In this document: in pieces, positions 54,701 through 61,585 of the stretch
Layout of the letters: each line of letters opens with the position of its first letter
Position numbering within the stretch: position 1 is the first letter of the stretch
Source: Candidatus Brevundimonas colombiensis
GTDB lineage: Bacteria > Pseudomonadota > Alphaproteobacteria > Caulobacterales > Caulobacteraceae
DNA: 64,000 nucleotides
Assembly (NCBI GenBank): GCA_029202665.1
Contig: CP119326.1
Location: 434,001-498,000, forward strand
Direction: 5' to 3'
Translations under genes and position numbers: made by a program
Notes under the pieces: model-generated
What the model was told of the DNA's origin: nothing
Databases searched by the model: none
What the model saw: the letters and a program-made list of their open reading frames with translations, nothing else

Positions 54701-54930
54701 GGAATGCCGGCCATGGCCGTCTCCAGCGGATAGGTGACCTGACGCTCCATCTGTTCCGGGGCCAGGGCGGGGGCGACCGTGTTGATCTGGACCTGACGAT
54801 TGGTGATGTCGGGCACGGCGTCGATCGGCAGCCGCGTCAACTCGAACAGGCCCACGGCCGCGACCAGGGCGGCGGCCAGGACGACGAAGGTCCGAAGGCG
54901 GATCGAGGTTTCTATGATGGCTTTGAACAT
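51703..54930 (-). CDS. czcA: heavy-metal efflux RND transporter, CzcA type
   Basis: A 1075-aa inner-membrane RND pump with 12 helices and two large periplasmic loops. The start (MFKAIIETSIRLRTFVV, LPIDAVPDITNRQVQINT) is the HME family signature. In helix four DFGLLVDGAVVVVEN has the Asp-Asp-Glu proton-relay pattern of divalent-cation (Co/Zn/Cd/Ni) exporters, not the AxGAxVDAA pattern of copper/silver CusA. It forms a tripartite pump with the two upstream genes; gap to the adaptor is 9 bp. Confidence 0.95.
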   Translation of the reverse strand: MFKAIIETSIRLRTFVVLAAALVAAVGLFELTRLPIDAVPDITNRQVQINTVAPALAPEQMERQVTYPLETAMAGIPGLQSTRSLSRSGFSQVTVIFSDRTDLYFARQQVAERLAQARESLSDGVEPVLAPITTGLGEVLMWTVDFKPFDRAAVKGAGPGWQADGAYLTPEGERLTTPQARAAYLRTVQDWIVAPRMRTAPGLAGVDVNGGYVKEYAVRPDAARLAAYGLGLSDLVRALERANVQAGAGYVQRAGEALTVRTDALARTAEDLAQAPVVNRNGLVVRVADVATVEIGQAPRLGGASRDGHEAVIGTALMLAGANSRTVAQAAAERLEHISASLPPDVVVQPVLNRSALVNATIKTVARNLIEGALLVVAVLFLLLGDIRAATITALMIPLSFLFAVIGMNHFGVSGNLMSLGALDFGLLVDGAVVVVENTLLMLGRRRAELGRMLRPGERLGVAAAAARQMVKPAAFGQLIILLVFAPLLMLEGVEGKTFVPMGATVMLALVGAFVFSFTFVPAMTALIVREPRTVHRDAQGRIEAHETAVLRVARRWIEPAIRAAVARPRAVLIAAGMALTLGGTAFTLLGREFIPTLDEGDIAMQALRVPSASLEQSLAMQMALERAIKAQPEIETIFSRTGTAEAAVDPMPPNISDAVIVLKDRKAWPDPRLPKADLVARLETVASGQLGNSLEFSQPIELRFNELISGVRTDLAVMVHGDDFTRLQATADQVAAALRGTPGAADVRVEQVAGLPTLTVAVDRFAAANYGLSAADVSEAVSTALGGARAGRIFEGDRRFDVVVRLSDQARDDPAALAALPIATSGGASVPLSSVAGIQVAEGQNQISRTDGSRRMVVQANVRGRDLGGFVAEAQGRVAQAVDLPTGYALSWGGQFENLKRAEQRLGLVVPVAFVLIGGLLFMALGSVREAGLVFACVPLALVGGALALLARGMPFSVSAAVGFIAVSGVATLNGLVLMQAVRERLQAGSSPVQAAIEGASGRLRAVLTTALVAIVGFIPMALAHGAGAEVQKPLATVVIGGLLTATALTLLVLPAFAARAIRRRPDAVEEASA

Positions 54931-54939
54931 GACCGAACC

Positions 54940-56103
54940 TCAGTGACCATGCTCGGCTTCGCCCTTGGCCATCTCGGCCTTGAGCAGGAAGGCGTTGGCG
55001 GCGGCGATGCGTTCGTCGCCGGTCAGGCCGCGCAGGACTTCGGTGCGGCCCGACGCCTGGCGCCCGGCCAGGATCGGCGTGGCGCGGAACCCGCCCGGAA
55101 CCTGGACGAAGACCACGGCGGCCCCCTCCACGGTCTGGACCGCCGCGCTCGGCACGGTCAGGGCGCCGGTCTCGCCGCCCGTGACCAGGGTGGCGCTGAC
55201 CGCCGATCCGGCGGGCGGCAGGCCTCCGCCGCCGCCGGGCCGGGCGCGGATCACGGTCGCCCCGCTGCTATCCGCCGCCGCATTGGCGGCGACCCCGGTG
55301 ACGATGGCGTCGAAGGCCCCGGCCGGCCCCGCGACGCGCAGCACCGCGCCCGGCCGCGCCTCGGCCGCCAGATGCGGCGGGGCGTTGAACACCAGCTCGA
55401 CCCGCGCGGGATTGGTCACCTCGGCGACGACCCCGCCCTGGGCGACGAAGCCGCCCGGCCCGACCTGGACGGCGCTGACCACCCCGGCGATGGGGCTGAC
55501 CACGCTGAGACGGCCCGAGGCGTTGGGGGACCCGGCGGCCGCGACCCGCGCGCGGGCCGCGCGGGCGGACGCCTGGGCGCTGAGGGCCTCGGCATGGGAG
55601 ACCTCGGCCTCGCGGCGCGCGATCACGCCCTGGTCGGCCAGCTCCTCGTCGCGGCCGTGCGCCTGTTCGGCGGCGACATAGGCGGCCTGGGCGGCGTCCG
55701 CCTCGGCGCGCAGCGAGGCGGCGTCGCCGCTGACCAGACTGACCAGGGGCTGGCCGATACGGACCGTCTGGCCCGGCGCCACCAGCACCCGTTCGACGCG
55801 GCCGCCGACGGCGGCGCCGACCGCCGCGCGGGCGTCGACCATGGCCTCGACCCGGCCCGACAGGCGCGTCTCGCCGCCCCCGCCGCGTTCGACGGCGACG
55901 ACCTGGATCCCGGCGGCGCGCGCCTGATCGGGGCTGAGGGCGACGACGCCTTCCGGCGCGGCGGACGCCTCGGCGTGGTCTTCTCCGGCCGGAGAGGGCG
56001 GCGCGTCGGGCCGGCCGAACGCCAGATACAGACCGGCGCCGGACAGCAGGACCACGCCTGCGGCGACGGCTAGAAAGGCGGTTTTGGAGCGGCGGCGGGT
56101 CAT
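54940..56103 (-). CDS. czcB: RND periplasmic adaptor subunit, CzcB type
   Basis: A 387-aa membrane-fusion protein with an N-terminal anchor (AFLAVAAGVVLLSGAGLYLAFG, about 9-30). It then has a lipoyl half (VGGRVERVLVAPGQTVRIGQPLVSLVSGD), an alpha-hairpin rich in Ala/Glu, the second lipoyl half (VVSPIAGVVSAVQVGPGGFV) and a C-terminal barrel. The C-terminus ends EAEHGH, a small His cluster. It overlaps the outer-membrane gene by 4 bp and links it to CzcA. Confidence 0.94.
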   Translation of the reverse strand: MTRRRSKTAFLAVAAGVVLLSGAGLYLAFGRPDAPPSPAGEDHAEASAAPEGVVALSPDQARAAGIQVVAVERGGGGETRLSGRVEAMVDARAAVGAAVGGRVERVLVAPGQTVRIGQPLVSLVSGDAASLRAEADAAQAAYVAAEQAHGRDEELADQGVIARREAEVSHAEALSAQASARAARARVAAAGSPNASGRLSVVSPIAGVVSAVQVGPGGFVAQGGVVAEVTNPARVELVFNAPPHLAAEARPGAVLRVAGPAGAFDAIVTGVAANAAADSSGATVIRARPGGGGGLPPAGSAVSATLVTGGETGALTVPSAAVQTVEGAAVVFVQVPGGFRATPILAGRQASGRTEVLRGLTGDERIAAANAFLLKAEMAKGEAEHGH

Positions 56104-57356
56104 GGGCGGCGTCCTTGGAAGGGGGCGCGGCCATCCAGGCGCGCCAGATCGATTTCGGCGCGGACGCGGGCCAGGCGGGCGTCCACGGCGGCGTTGCGGG
56201 CGGCGATCAGGGCCGCGCGGCTGGTGCGCAGCTCCAGTTGCGAGATGCGGCCGGCGTCGAAGCCGATCCGCGACAGGCGATAGGCCTCATCGCCCGCCGC
56301 CACCCCGGCGTCGGCGGCCGAGACGCGGCTTGCCGAGGCCGAAAGCCGGGCCAGGGCCGCCGCCCGGTCGGCGTGTTCATCCAGCCGCGCCTGGGCCAGA
56401 CGGGCGTCGGCGGCGCGGTGTTCGGCGCGGGCGGCGTCGATGTTTCCCCGGTTCCGGTCGAACAGCGGCAGGGGCAGGCTGACGCCGAAGGTCAGGGCCG
56501 TAGCGTTCTCGGCCTCGAACCGGCGCAGACCCAGGCTGGCGGTCACATCGGGCCGCGCGGCGGTCCGCTCCACGGCGATGCGCCGTTCCGCCGCCATGCG
56601 ACGGGCCTGGGCGACGCGCACGGCGGGCGAGACGGAGAGACTGGGTTCCCCCCATTCGACCGTCTGGTCCAGCAGGCTTTCGGGGATGGCCGTGACCGGC
56701 CGGGGCAAGAGGGCGACGGCGGTCAACCGGGCGAAGGCGGCGGCGCGTTCGGCCTGGGCCTCTTCCAGGGCGGCGCGGGCGGTGGCGGCCTCGCTCTCGG
56801 CCTGGATGCCGCGCAGCATGGGTTCGCGTCCCTTTTCGACCAGGGCCAGGGCGGCGCGCGCATCGGCGACGGCCAGGGTCAGGGCCTCCTGCGCCAGATC
56901 GGCGCGCCGGGCGGCGGCCTCGGCTTGGGCATAGGTCAGGGCCAGACGCCCGGCGGCGTCGATCCCCGCCAGATCGCGTTCCAGGGCGGCGGCCTGCGCC
57001 TCGGCCCCCGCGGCGCCGATCCGCGCGCCGCGCCGGCCCCACAGTTCCAAGTCCTGCGACACGGACAGGGTGGTCTCGGCGGCGCCATAGCCGGCGAAGG
57101 GACCGTCGCCAAAAGCGTTTTCCGCCTCCAGGCTCAGGGTCGGATTGGGACGGGCGCGCGCCTGACGCGCCCGCGCCTGGGCCGCCTCGCCTACGGCGTC
57201 GGCCTCGATCAGGCCGGGGGTCTGGCCCAGCCGGTCCAGCAGGCTGGCGAACGCGGGGGCGGGATCGGCCCAGGACGGGCCGGCGAACGCGGTCGCGACG
57301 GCGGCCAGCGCGATGCCGACCGCGCAAGGCGGCGATCGGCGATGAAGGGGGGGCAT
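56100..57356 (-). CDS. czcC: TolC-family outer-membrane channel, CzcC type
   Basis: A 418-aa outer-membrane efflux protein with a signal peptide (VGIALAAVATAFAGPSWAD). The body shows the internal duplication of long Ala-rich helices typical of TolC proteins (ARARQARARPNPTLSLEAENAFG, ETTLSVSQDLELWGRRGARI and LPLPLFDRNRGNIDAARAEHRAADARL). It is first of the czcCBA-like operon and follows a His-rich periplasmic protein gene by 55 bp. Confidence 0.93.
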   Translation of the reverse strand: MPPLHRRSPPCAVGIALAAVATAFAGPSWADPAPAFASLLDRLGQTPGLIEADAVGEAAQARARQARARPNPTLSLEAENAFGDGPFAGYGAAETTLSVSQDLELWGRRGARIGAAGAEAQAAALERDLAGIDAAGRLALTYAQAEAAARRADLAQEALTLAVADARAALALVEKGREPMLRGIQAESEAATARAALEEAQAERAAAFARLTAVALLPRPVTAIPESLLDQTVEWGEPSLSVSPAVRVAQARRMAAERRIAVERTAARPDVTASLGLRRFEAENATALTFGVSLPLPLFDRNRGNIDAARAEHRAADARLAQARLDEHADRAAALARLSASASRVSAADAGVAAGDEAYRLSRIGFDAGRISQLELRTSRAALIAARNAAVDARLARVRAEIDLARLDGRAPFQGRRP

Positions 57357-57411
57357 GATTCACTTCCCATGATGATCCGAAACAAGACGCGCGCAGCCGC
57401 GCGGCATCGGA

Positions 57412-57750
57412 TCAGTCTCTGGGCGGTCGCTTCAGCCCGTCGGGCGCATGAGAGGCGCGCAGATCGTTCGGCGCGCGTTCGTGGCGGGCGGTCTCGAAGA
57501 CAGTCGGCGGCGCCTCGGCCCGGCTATCGGCCGCCTTGGCCCCATGATGGCAATGGCCGTGGGCGCAGACCCCATGCATGGGATCGCTCGCGTCGTCAGG
57601 ATCGGTCTGGACGTCGAAGGCGGCGGCGTGCGCCGACCCGGTCTCGCCCGCGCAGGCGAAGGCGTCGGCGGCGGGGGCCAGGGCGAACAGGCCGAGGAAC
57701 AGCGCGAAAAGCGCCGCCATCAGCCGGGAGTGTCCGCCGCGCCGGTTCAT
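57412..57750 (-). CDS. His-rich periplasmic protein, CzcI-like
   Basis: A 112-aa protein with a signal segment (LMAALFALFLGLFALAPAADAFAC) and a His/Cys cluster (MHGVCAHGHCHHGAKA, near 58-73) that would bind zinc-like metals. Position and composition fit CzcI/CzcE-type proteins that accompany czcCBA. A later ATG (MAALFAL) may be the real start. It lies 55 bp upstream of the outer-membrane gene. Confidence 0.8.
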   Translation of the reverse strand: MNRRGGHSRLMAALFALFLGLFALAPAADAFACAGETGSAHAAAFDVQTDPDDASDPMHGVCAHGHCHHGAKAADSRAEAPPTVFETARHERAPNDLRASHAPDGLKRPPRD

Positions 57751-57786
57751 GCCCCGCCCATACCATGCCGGGCGCGCAAGACAAGG

Positions 57787-58584
57787 TTACGGCGTAACCC
57801 GGGCGGGTCCCGACGACGGCGCGGCGGCGCGGGCCCGGGCCAGTTCGCGGGCGGCGACGGCGAAGTCGGCCTGGAACGCCGGATCGGCCTTCAGGGCGGC
57901 GAACAGGGCGGCGCCCACGATGCGGCCGGCCTCGACGTCGCTGGCGTAGTGGACGCCGCAGATGGCCCGGCTGTCGCCATAGGCCAGGCCGCGCGCCAGG
58001 ATCTGGTCGGCCCGGTCCGGCGCCATTTCGGACAGGACCAGCGCCCAGGCCCAGCCCAGGGCCGAATGGCCGGAAGGATAGGAACCGCTGGCCGTCAGCC
58101 ACGGCTCGGGTTCGAAACAGGTCTCGGCCGGCTCGGTCACGAAGGGGCGCGGGCGCACGAAGCCGCGCTTGGCCGGGGTCTGGATCGTCTCCAGGTCGCC
58201 CAGCATCCGCCCCAGCAGCCGTGTCAGGGTCGGCATCCGTTCGGGCACGAAGGCGACGCCCAGCGCCTGGTCGAACACGCGCGGCGCGGCGGGGGTCTCG
58301 ATCTCGTTATCGGCGCGCGCCTGGTCCCAGCGGGCGGTCCCCTTCAGGGCGCGGGTGGCGCGATAATAGGCCAGGTCGTCCTGCGCCCTCAGCGATCCGG
58401 CCTCAGGCGGCGGCGGCAGGAAGGCGGCGGCGTTGGGCGCGGTCGCCTGGTCCAGATAGCCGTGCGGATGATCGCGAAAGCCGGTCCAGAAGCCGGGGGT
58501 GGATGCAGGCGCGGAGGCGCAGCCGACCAGGGCGAACGCCAGGGCGGCCGCCGTCGACCGACGACCGAAAAGGAAAAGCGACAT
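57787..58584 (-). CDS. PAP2-type class A acid phosphatase
   Basis: A 265-aa protein with a lipoprotein-like signal (LAFALVGCASAP). The phosphatase signature is complete: KRGFVRPRPF, SGSYPSGHSALGWAWAL and GVHYASDVEAGR, i.e. KxxxxxxRP, PSGH and SRxxxxxHxxxD. It is a PhoN-like non-specific acid phosphatase releasing phosphate in the periplasm. It starts 24 bp after phoD's stop and is likely co-transcribed. Confidence 0.94.
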   Translation of the reverse strand: MSLFLFGRRSTAAALAFALVGCASAPASTPGFWTGFRDHPHGYLDQATAPNAAAFLPPPPEAGSLRAQDDLAYYRATRALKGTARWDQARADNEIETPAAPRVFDQALGVAFVPERMPTLTRLLGRMLGDLETIQTPAKRGFVRPRPFVTEPAETCFEPEPWLTASGSYPSGHSALGWAWALVLSEMAPDRADQILARGLAYGDSRAICGVHYASDVEAGRIVGAALFAALKADPAFQADFAVAARELARARAAAPSSGPARVTP

Positions 58585-58608
58585 GGAAACTCTGAAACTC
58601 TGGGAAAC

Positions 58609-60180
58609 TCAGGCGATCTGGGCGCCGGGACGGCCGTCCTCGACGACCCAGGTCTTCAGGGTGGACAGCGACGCCTTGGGATCGCGCACGTCGCTGATGG
58701 CCTGATAGCGGGCCGTCATCCGCTGGGGCGTGACGTCCATCGAAATATAGCCGCGCTCGCGACTGTCGAAGAACTTGATGTGCGGATTGGCCGGCATGGT
58801 CGCCATCAGAGCGTCGTAGGGCGGGCCGCCCGAGGTGATGGAGGTGCCGACGAACTCGGTCGCCACCACGGGCGAGCGTTCGTCGCGGCTGTCCAGCAGG
58901 ACGTCATTGGTCCAGAACGAATGATAGTCGCCGGCCAGCACCACCGGATTGCGCGGCTTGATCGTATGCAGCGCCTGGGTCATGCGATCGCGCGCGGCGG
59001 GGAAGCCGTCCCAGGTGTCGGTCCAGTAGCGGGTCTCGCCGTTCGGGCTCTCGAACCGCAGACCGGCCATGACCAGGTCCTGGCCCAGGATGTTCCAGCG
59101 CGCCTCGGCGCCCGCCAGGCCGTCGTACAGCCAACGCTCCTGCTCGAAACCCAGGAAGGTGCGCGACGGGTCCACGCGGTCCAGGCACTGGGCGTCGGTA
59201 ACGATCTGGCCCTTGGCGCCGCCCTCGTCCACACAGGCCCCGCGCGAGCGGTACTGACGCCCGTCCAGCATGAAGAACTCGGCCAACCTGCCATAGCGGA
59301 CGCGCTTGTAGATCGGCATCTGCAGCCGCCGGTCCAGCCGGGTGCGCCGGATCGGCATGGCCTCGTAGAAGGCCTGATACCCGGCGGCGCGGCGCATCAG
59401 GAAATCGTCCGGCCGCCCGCCCTTGTCGGGCCAGACGCCGGAATAGTTGTCCAGCACCTCGTGATCGTCCCAGACGACCAGGCACGGCGCCGCCGCGTGC
59501 AGACGCTGCAGGTCCGCGTCGGTCCGATGCAACGCATAGCGGTTGCGATAACCGGCCAGGGTGGTGGCGTCCTCGAAACCGTAATGACGCACGACATTGG
59601 CCGCCCGCGCCCCCGTGCGGGTGTATTCATAGATATAGTCGCCCAGGAACAGGGTCAGGTCCGGCGCCTCGTCAGCCATGTGGCCGTAGGCGCTGAAATA
59701 GCCCACCTCCCAGTGAGAGCAGGAGGCGATGGCCAGCTTCAGCCGGTCGACATCGGCGTTCGGCGCCGGGGCCGTGCGGGCCAGGCCGACCGGGCTGCGC
59801 TGGCCGGCGGCGGTGAACCGATACCAGTAGGGACGACCGGGGTTCAGCCCCTGGACCTCGACATGGACCGAATGGGCGGCGGCGGCCTCGGCCGTCACCT
59901 GGCCCGAGGCGACGATGCGGGAAAAGCCCTCGTCCGCCGCGACGTCCCACTGAACGGGGATGGGCGCGCCCAGACCGCCCTGTCCGTCCGCGGCGACGGG
60001 ATCGACGGCCAGTCGCGTCCACAGGACGAAACCATCCGGCCACGGATCGCCGCTGGCGACGCCGAGCGGAAACAGATAGGCCCCGCCTGCCTGGGCCCGG
60101 CCAAAGCGCAGCACGACCGGGGCCGCGACCAGCCCCCCGATCAGGGCGCGGCGGGAAAAGCCGAGTTTGGAAAGGCTCAT
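58609..60180 (-). CDS. phoD: alkaline phosphatase D / phosphodiesterase PhoD
   Basis: A 523-aa enzyme with a Tat-type signal (FSRRALIGGLVAAPVVL). An N-terminal fibronectin-like domain (FPLGVASGDPWPDGFVLWTRL) precedes the metallophosphatase domain: FLGDYIYEY, VVWDDHEVLDNYSG and VVLAGDYHSFW. PhoD uses Fe and Ca ions to hydrolyse phosphomono- and diesters, and folds before export. Its start overlaps the metallophosphoesterase stop by 4 bp. Confidence 0.95.
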   Translation of the reverse strand: MSLSKLGFSRRALIGGLVAAPVVLRFGRAQAGGAYLFPLGVASGDPWPDGFVLWTRLAVDPVAADGQGGLGAPIPVQWDVAADEGFSRIVASGQVTAEAAAAHSVHVEVQGLNPGRPYWYRFTAAGQRSPVGLARTAPAPNADVDRLKLAIASCSHWEVGYFSAYGHMADEAPDLTLFLGDYIYEYTRTGARAANVVRHYGFEDATTLAGYRNRYALHRTDADLQRLHAAAPCLVVWDDHEVLDNYSGVWPDKGGRPDDFLMRRAAGYQAFYEAMPIRRTRLDRRLQMPIYKRVRYGRLAEFFMLDGRQYRSRGACVDEGGAKGQIVTDAQCLDRVDPSRTFLGFEQERWLYDGLAGAEARWNILGQDLVMAGLRFESPNGETRYWTDTWDGFPAARDRMTQALHTIKPRNPVVLAGDYHSFWTNDVLLDSRDERSPVVATEFVGTSITSGGPPYDALMATMPANPHIKFFDSRERGYISMDVTPQRMTARYQAISDVRDPKASLSTLKTWVVEDGRPGAQIA

Positions 60181-61523
60181 CGCGCGGCGCTCGCGGCGCT
60201 GGCGCCGGCGCCGAAGCGGGCGCGGAAATCCTCCAGGCGGATGACGAAGTCGTCGCTGGCGACGAAGGCGGCGTCGGTCATCTGGGGCTGGTCATTGGCC
60301 TTGTATCGGCTGGCGTATTCGGCCTGATCGGACGCATACTGATGATAATGGGTGGAATAGGCCCGCACCCGCACCGTCGGCGTCTCGCCCGTCATGTCGA
60401 AGACCATCAGCCGCATCCATCCGTCGCCGATCGCCGGCGCGCGATCCGGCGCCAGGCCCGCGTCCAGCGCGGTCTGATTGCGGTCCTGATAGTCGGACAG
60501 AAGCTGATAGACGGCGCCGCCCTGGCGGTTGGGGTCGGTGCGGAAGGCCTGGCCGTTGTGGTGGCCGCTCAGAACCATGAAGATCTGCGGATTGCGGGCG
60601 ATCAGCTTGTCCCACACCCCCTGCGCGTCATTGTCGAAGGGGTCGAGGGCGTGCAGATCGACCACCGGATGGGCGCGGCGCTGGCCGGTCTTGTCGATGA
60701 AGTCGTGGGTGGTGATCAGGGTCGGCAGGCCGGGATAGGCGTGGATGACCGTCTGGGCCCATTTCAGGCTGGCGTCCGAGGGCGCCATCTGCAGGCCGAT
60801 GTGCAGGAAGCGATAGCCGCCCGCCTCGAACACCTGGGCGCTGTCGGAGCCGCCGTCGTGCGAGGCCACATACCAGGGCCGGTCCTTGAAATATTTCGAA
60901 TCCGCCCCGAAGGCGCTGTTCCACGCCGTCAGGCCGCCGATGTGGATCATGCCCAGGCGGCGCAGATCGCCCGCGGGCGCGCTCAGATCCTGGGGCCATT
61001 GTTCGTCCCACCACTGACCGTCGTAGTCGTGATTGCCCGACACGACCGAGAACGGCAGGACGCCGTCGATGCGGTCATAGGCGGCGATGGACGCCGGAAT
61101 CTCGACCGTCCGCACGCCCTCGACCATCTTGTCCAGGTTCGCCCCTGCGGGCGCCGGACGGGGGCGGAACCCCCGCGCGGCGTGGTCGGGATCGATGGTC
61201 ATGACCGGATGCTGCCACACGTCGCCGACAGCCGTGGCGAAGACGATATCGCCGCCCCGCGAGACGGCGTGGTCGGCGATGAATTGCAGTTGTTCGGTCA
61301 TCAGGTCGCGGGCGTCGAAGGGAAAGCCCGCCGCGCGCTGATGGGTGAAATCCGCATAGTTCTGGGTGTCGGGGATGACGGCGATGGTGAACCGCCCCGA
61401 GGCGGGCTGGGACCCGGACTGGGGCCCGGATTGGGGCTGGGGCTGGGCCAGAGCCGCGCCGGATACGAGCGCGATCCCGCCCGCCAGAACGGCGCAGGTC
61501 AGGCGTTTCCAGATATTATGCAC
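60177..61523 (-). CDS. secreted calcineurin-like metallophosphoesterase
   Basis: A 448-aa protein with a signal peptide (LTCAVLAGGIALVSGAALAQ) and a Pro/Gln/Ser linker. The metal ligands are visible: IPDTQNYADF (GDxHx equivalent), SVVSGNHDYDG (GNHD/E), DFIDKTGQ and VLSGHHNGQA (GHxH). It would cleave phosphoesters in the periplasm. It overlaps phoD by 4 bp and follows the TonB-receptor gene. Confidence 0.92.
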   Translation of the reverse strand: MHNIWKRLTCAVLAGGIALVSGAALAQPQPQSGPQSGSQPASGRFTIAVIPDTQNYADFTHQRAAGFPFDARDLMTEQLQFIADHAVSRGGDIVFATAVGDVWQHPVMTIDPDHAARGFRPRPAPAGANLDKMVEGVRTVEIPASIAAYDRIDGVLPFSVVSGNHDYDGQWWDEQWPQDLSAPAGDLRRLGMIHIGGLTAWNSAFGADSKYFKDRPWYVASHDGGSDSAQVFEAGGYRFLHIGLQMAPSDASLKWAQTVIHAYPGLPTLITTHDFIDKTGQRRAHPVVDLHALDPFDNDAQGVWDKLIARNPQIFMVLSGHHNGQAFRTDPNRQGGAVYQLLSDYQDRNQTALDAGLAPDRAPAIGDGWMRLMVFDMTGETPTVRVRAYSTHYHQYASDQAEYASRYKANDQPQMTDAAFVASDDFVIRLEDFRARFGAGASAASAAR

Positions 61524-61547
61524 GGCGCGATCTCCTGGCGGCAGGAC

Positions 61548-61582
61548 GGGCTTCGGCCTGACGACCGAAGCCCCTTTTTTTT
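61548..61582 (+). terminator. strong plus-strand terminator without cognate gene
   Basis: GGGCTTCGG (61548-61556) pairs perfectly with CCGAAGCCC (61565-61573) and is followed on the plus strand by eight T. Both flanking genes are on the minus strand, where the T run precedes the stem. On minus it could still act as an attenuating or mRNA-stabilising hairpin at the end of the receptor gene. Confidence 0.8.
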
Positions 61583-61585
61583 GGA

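Noticed and set aside
51064..56073. A plus-strand open frame of 1669 codons
   Set aside because: It is the antisense of czcA and czcB. It is Arg/Gly/His/Gln-rich without domains, a product of high GC at third positions. The reverse-strand genes have full RND family signatures.
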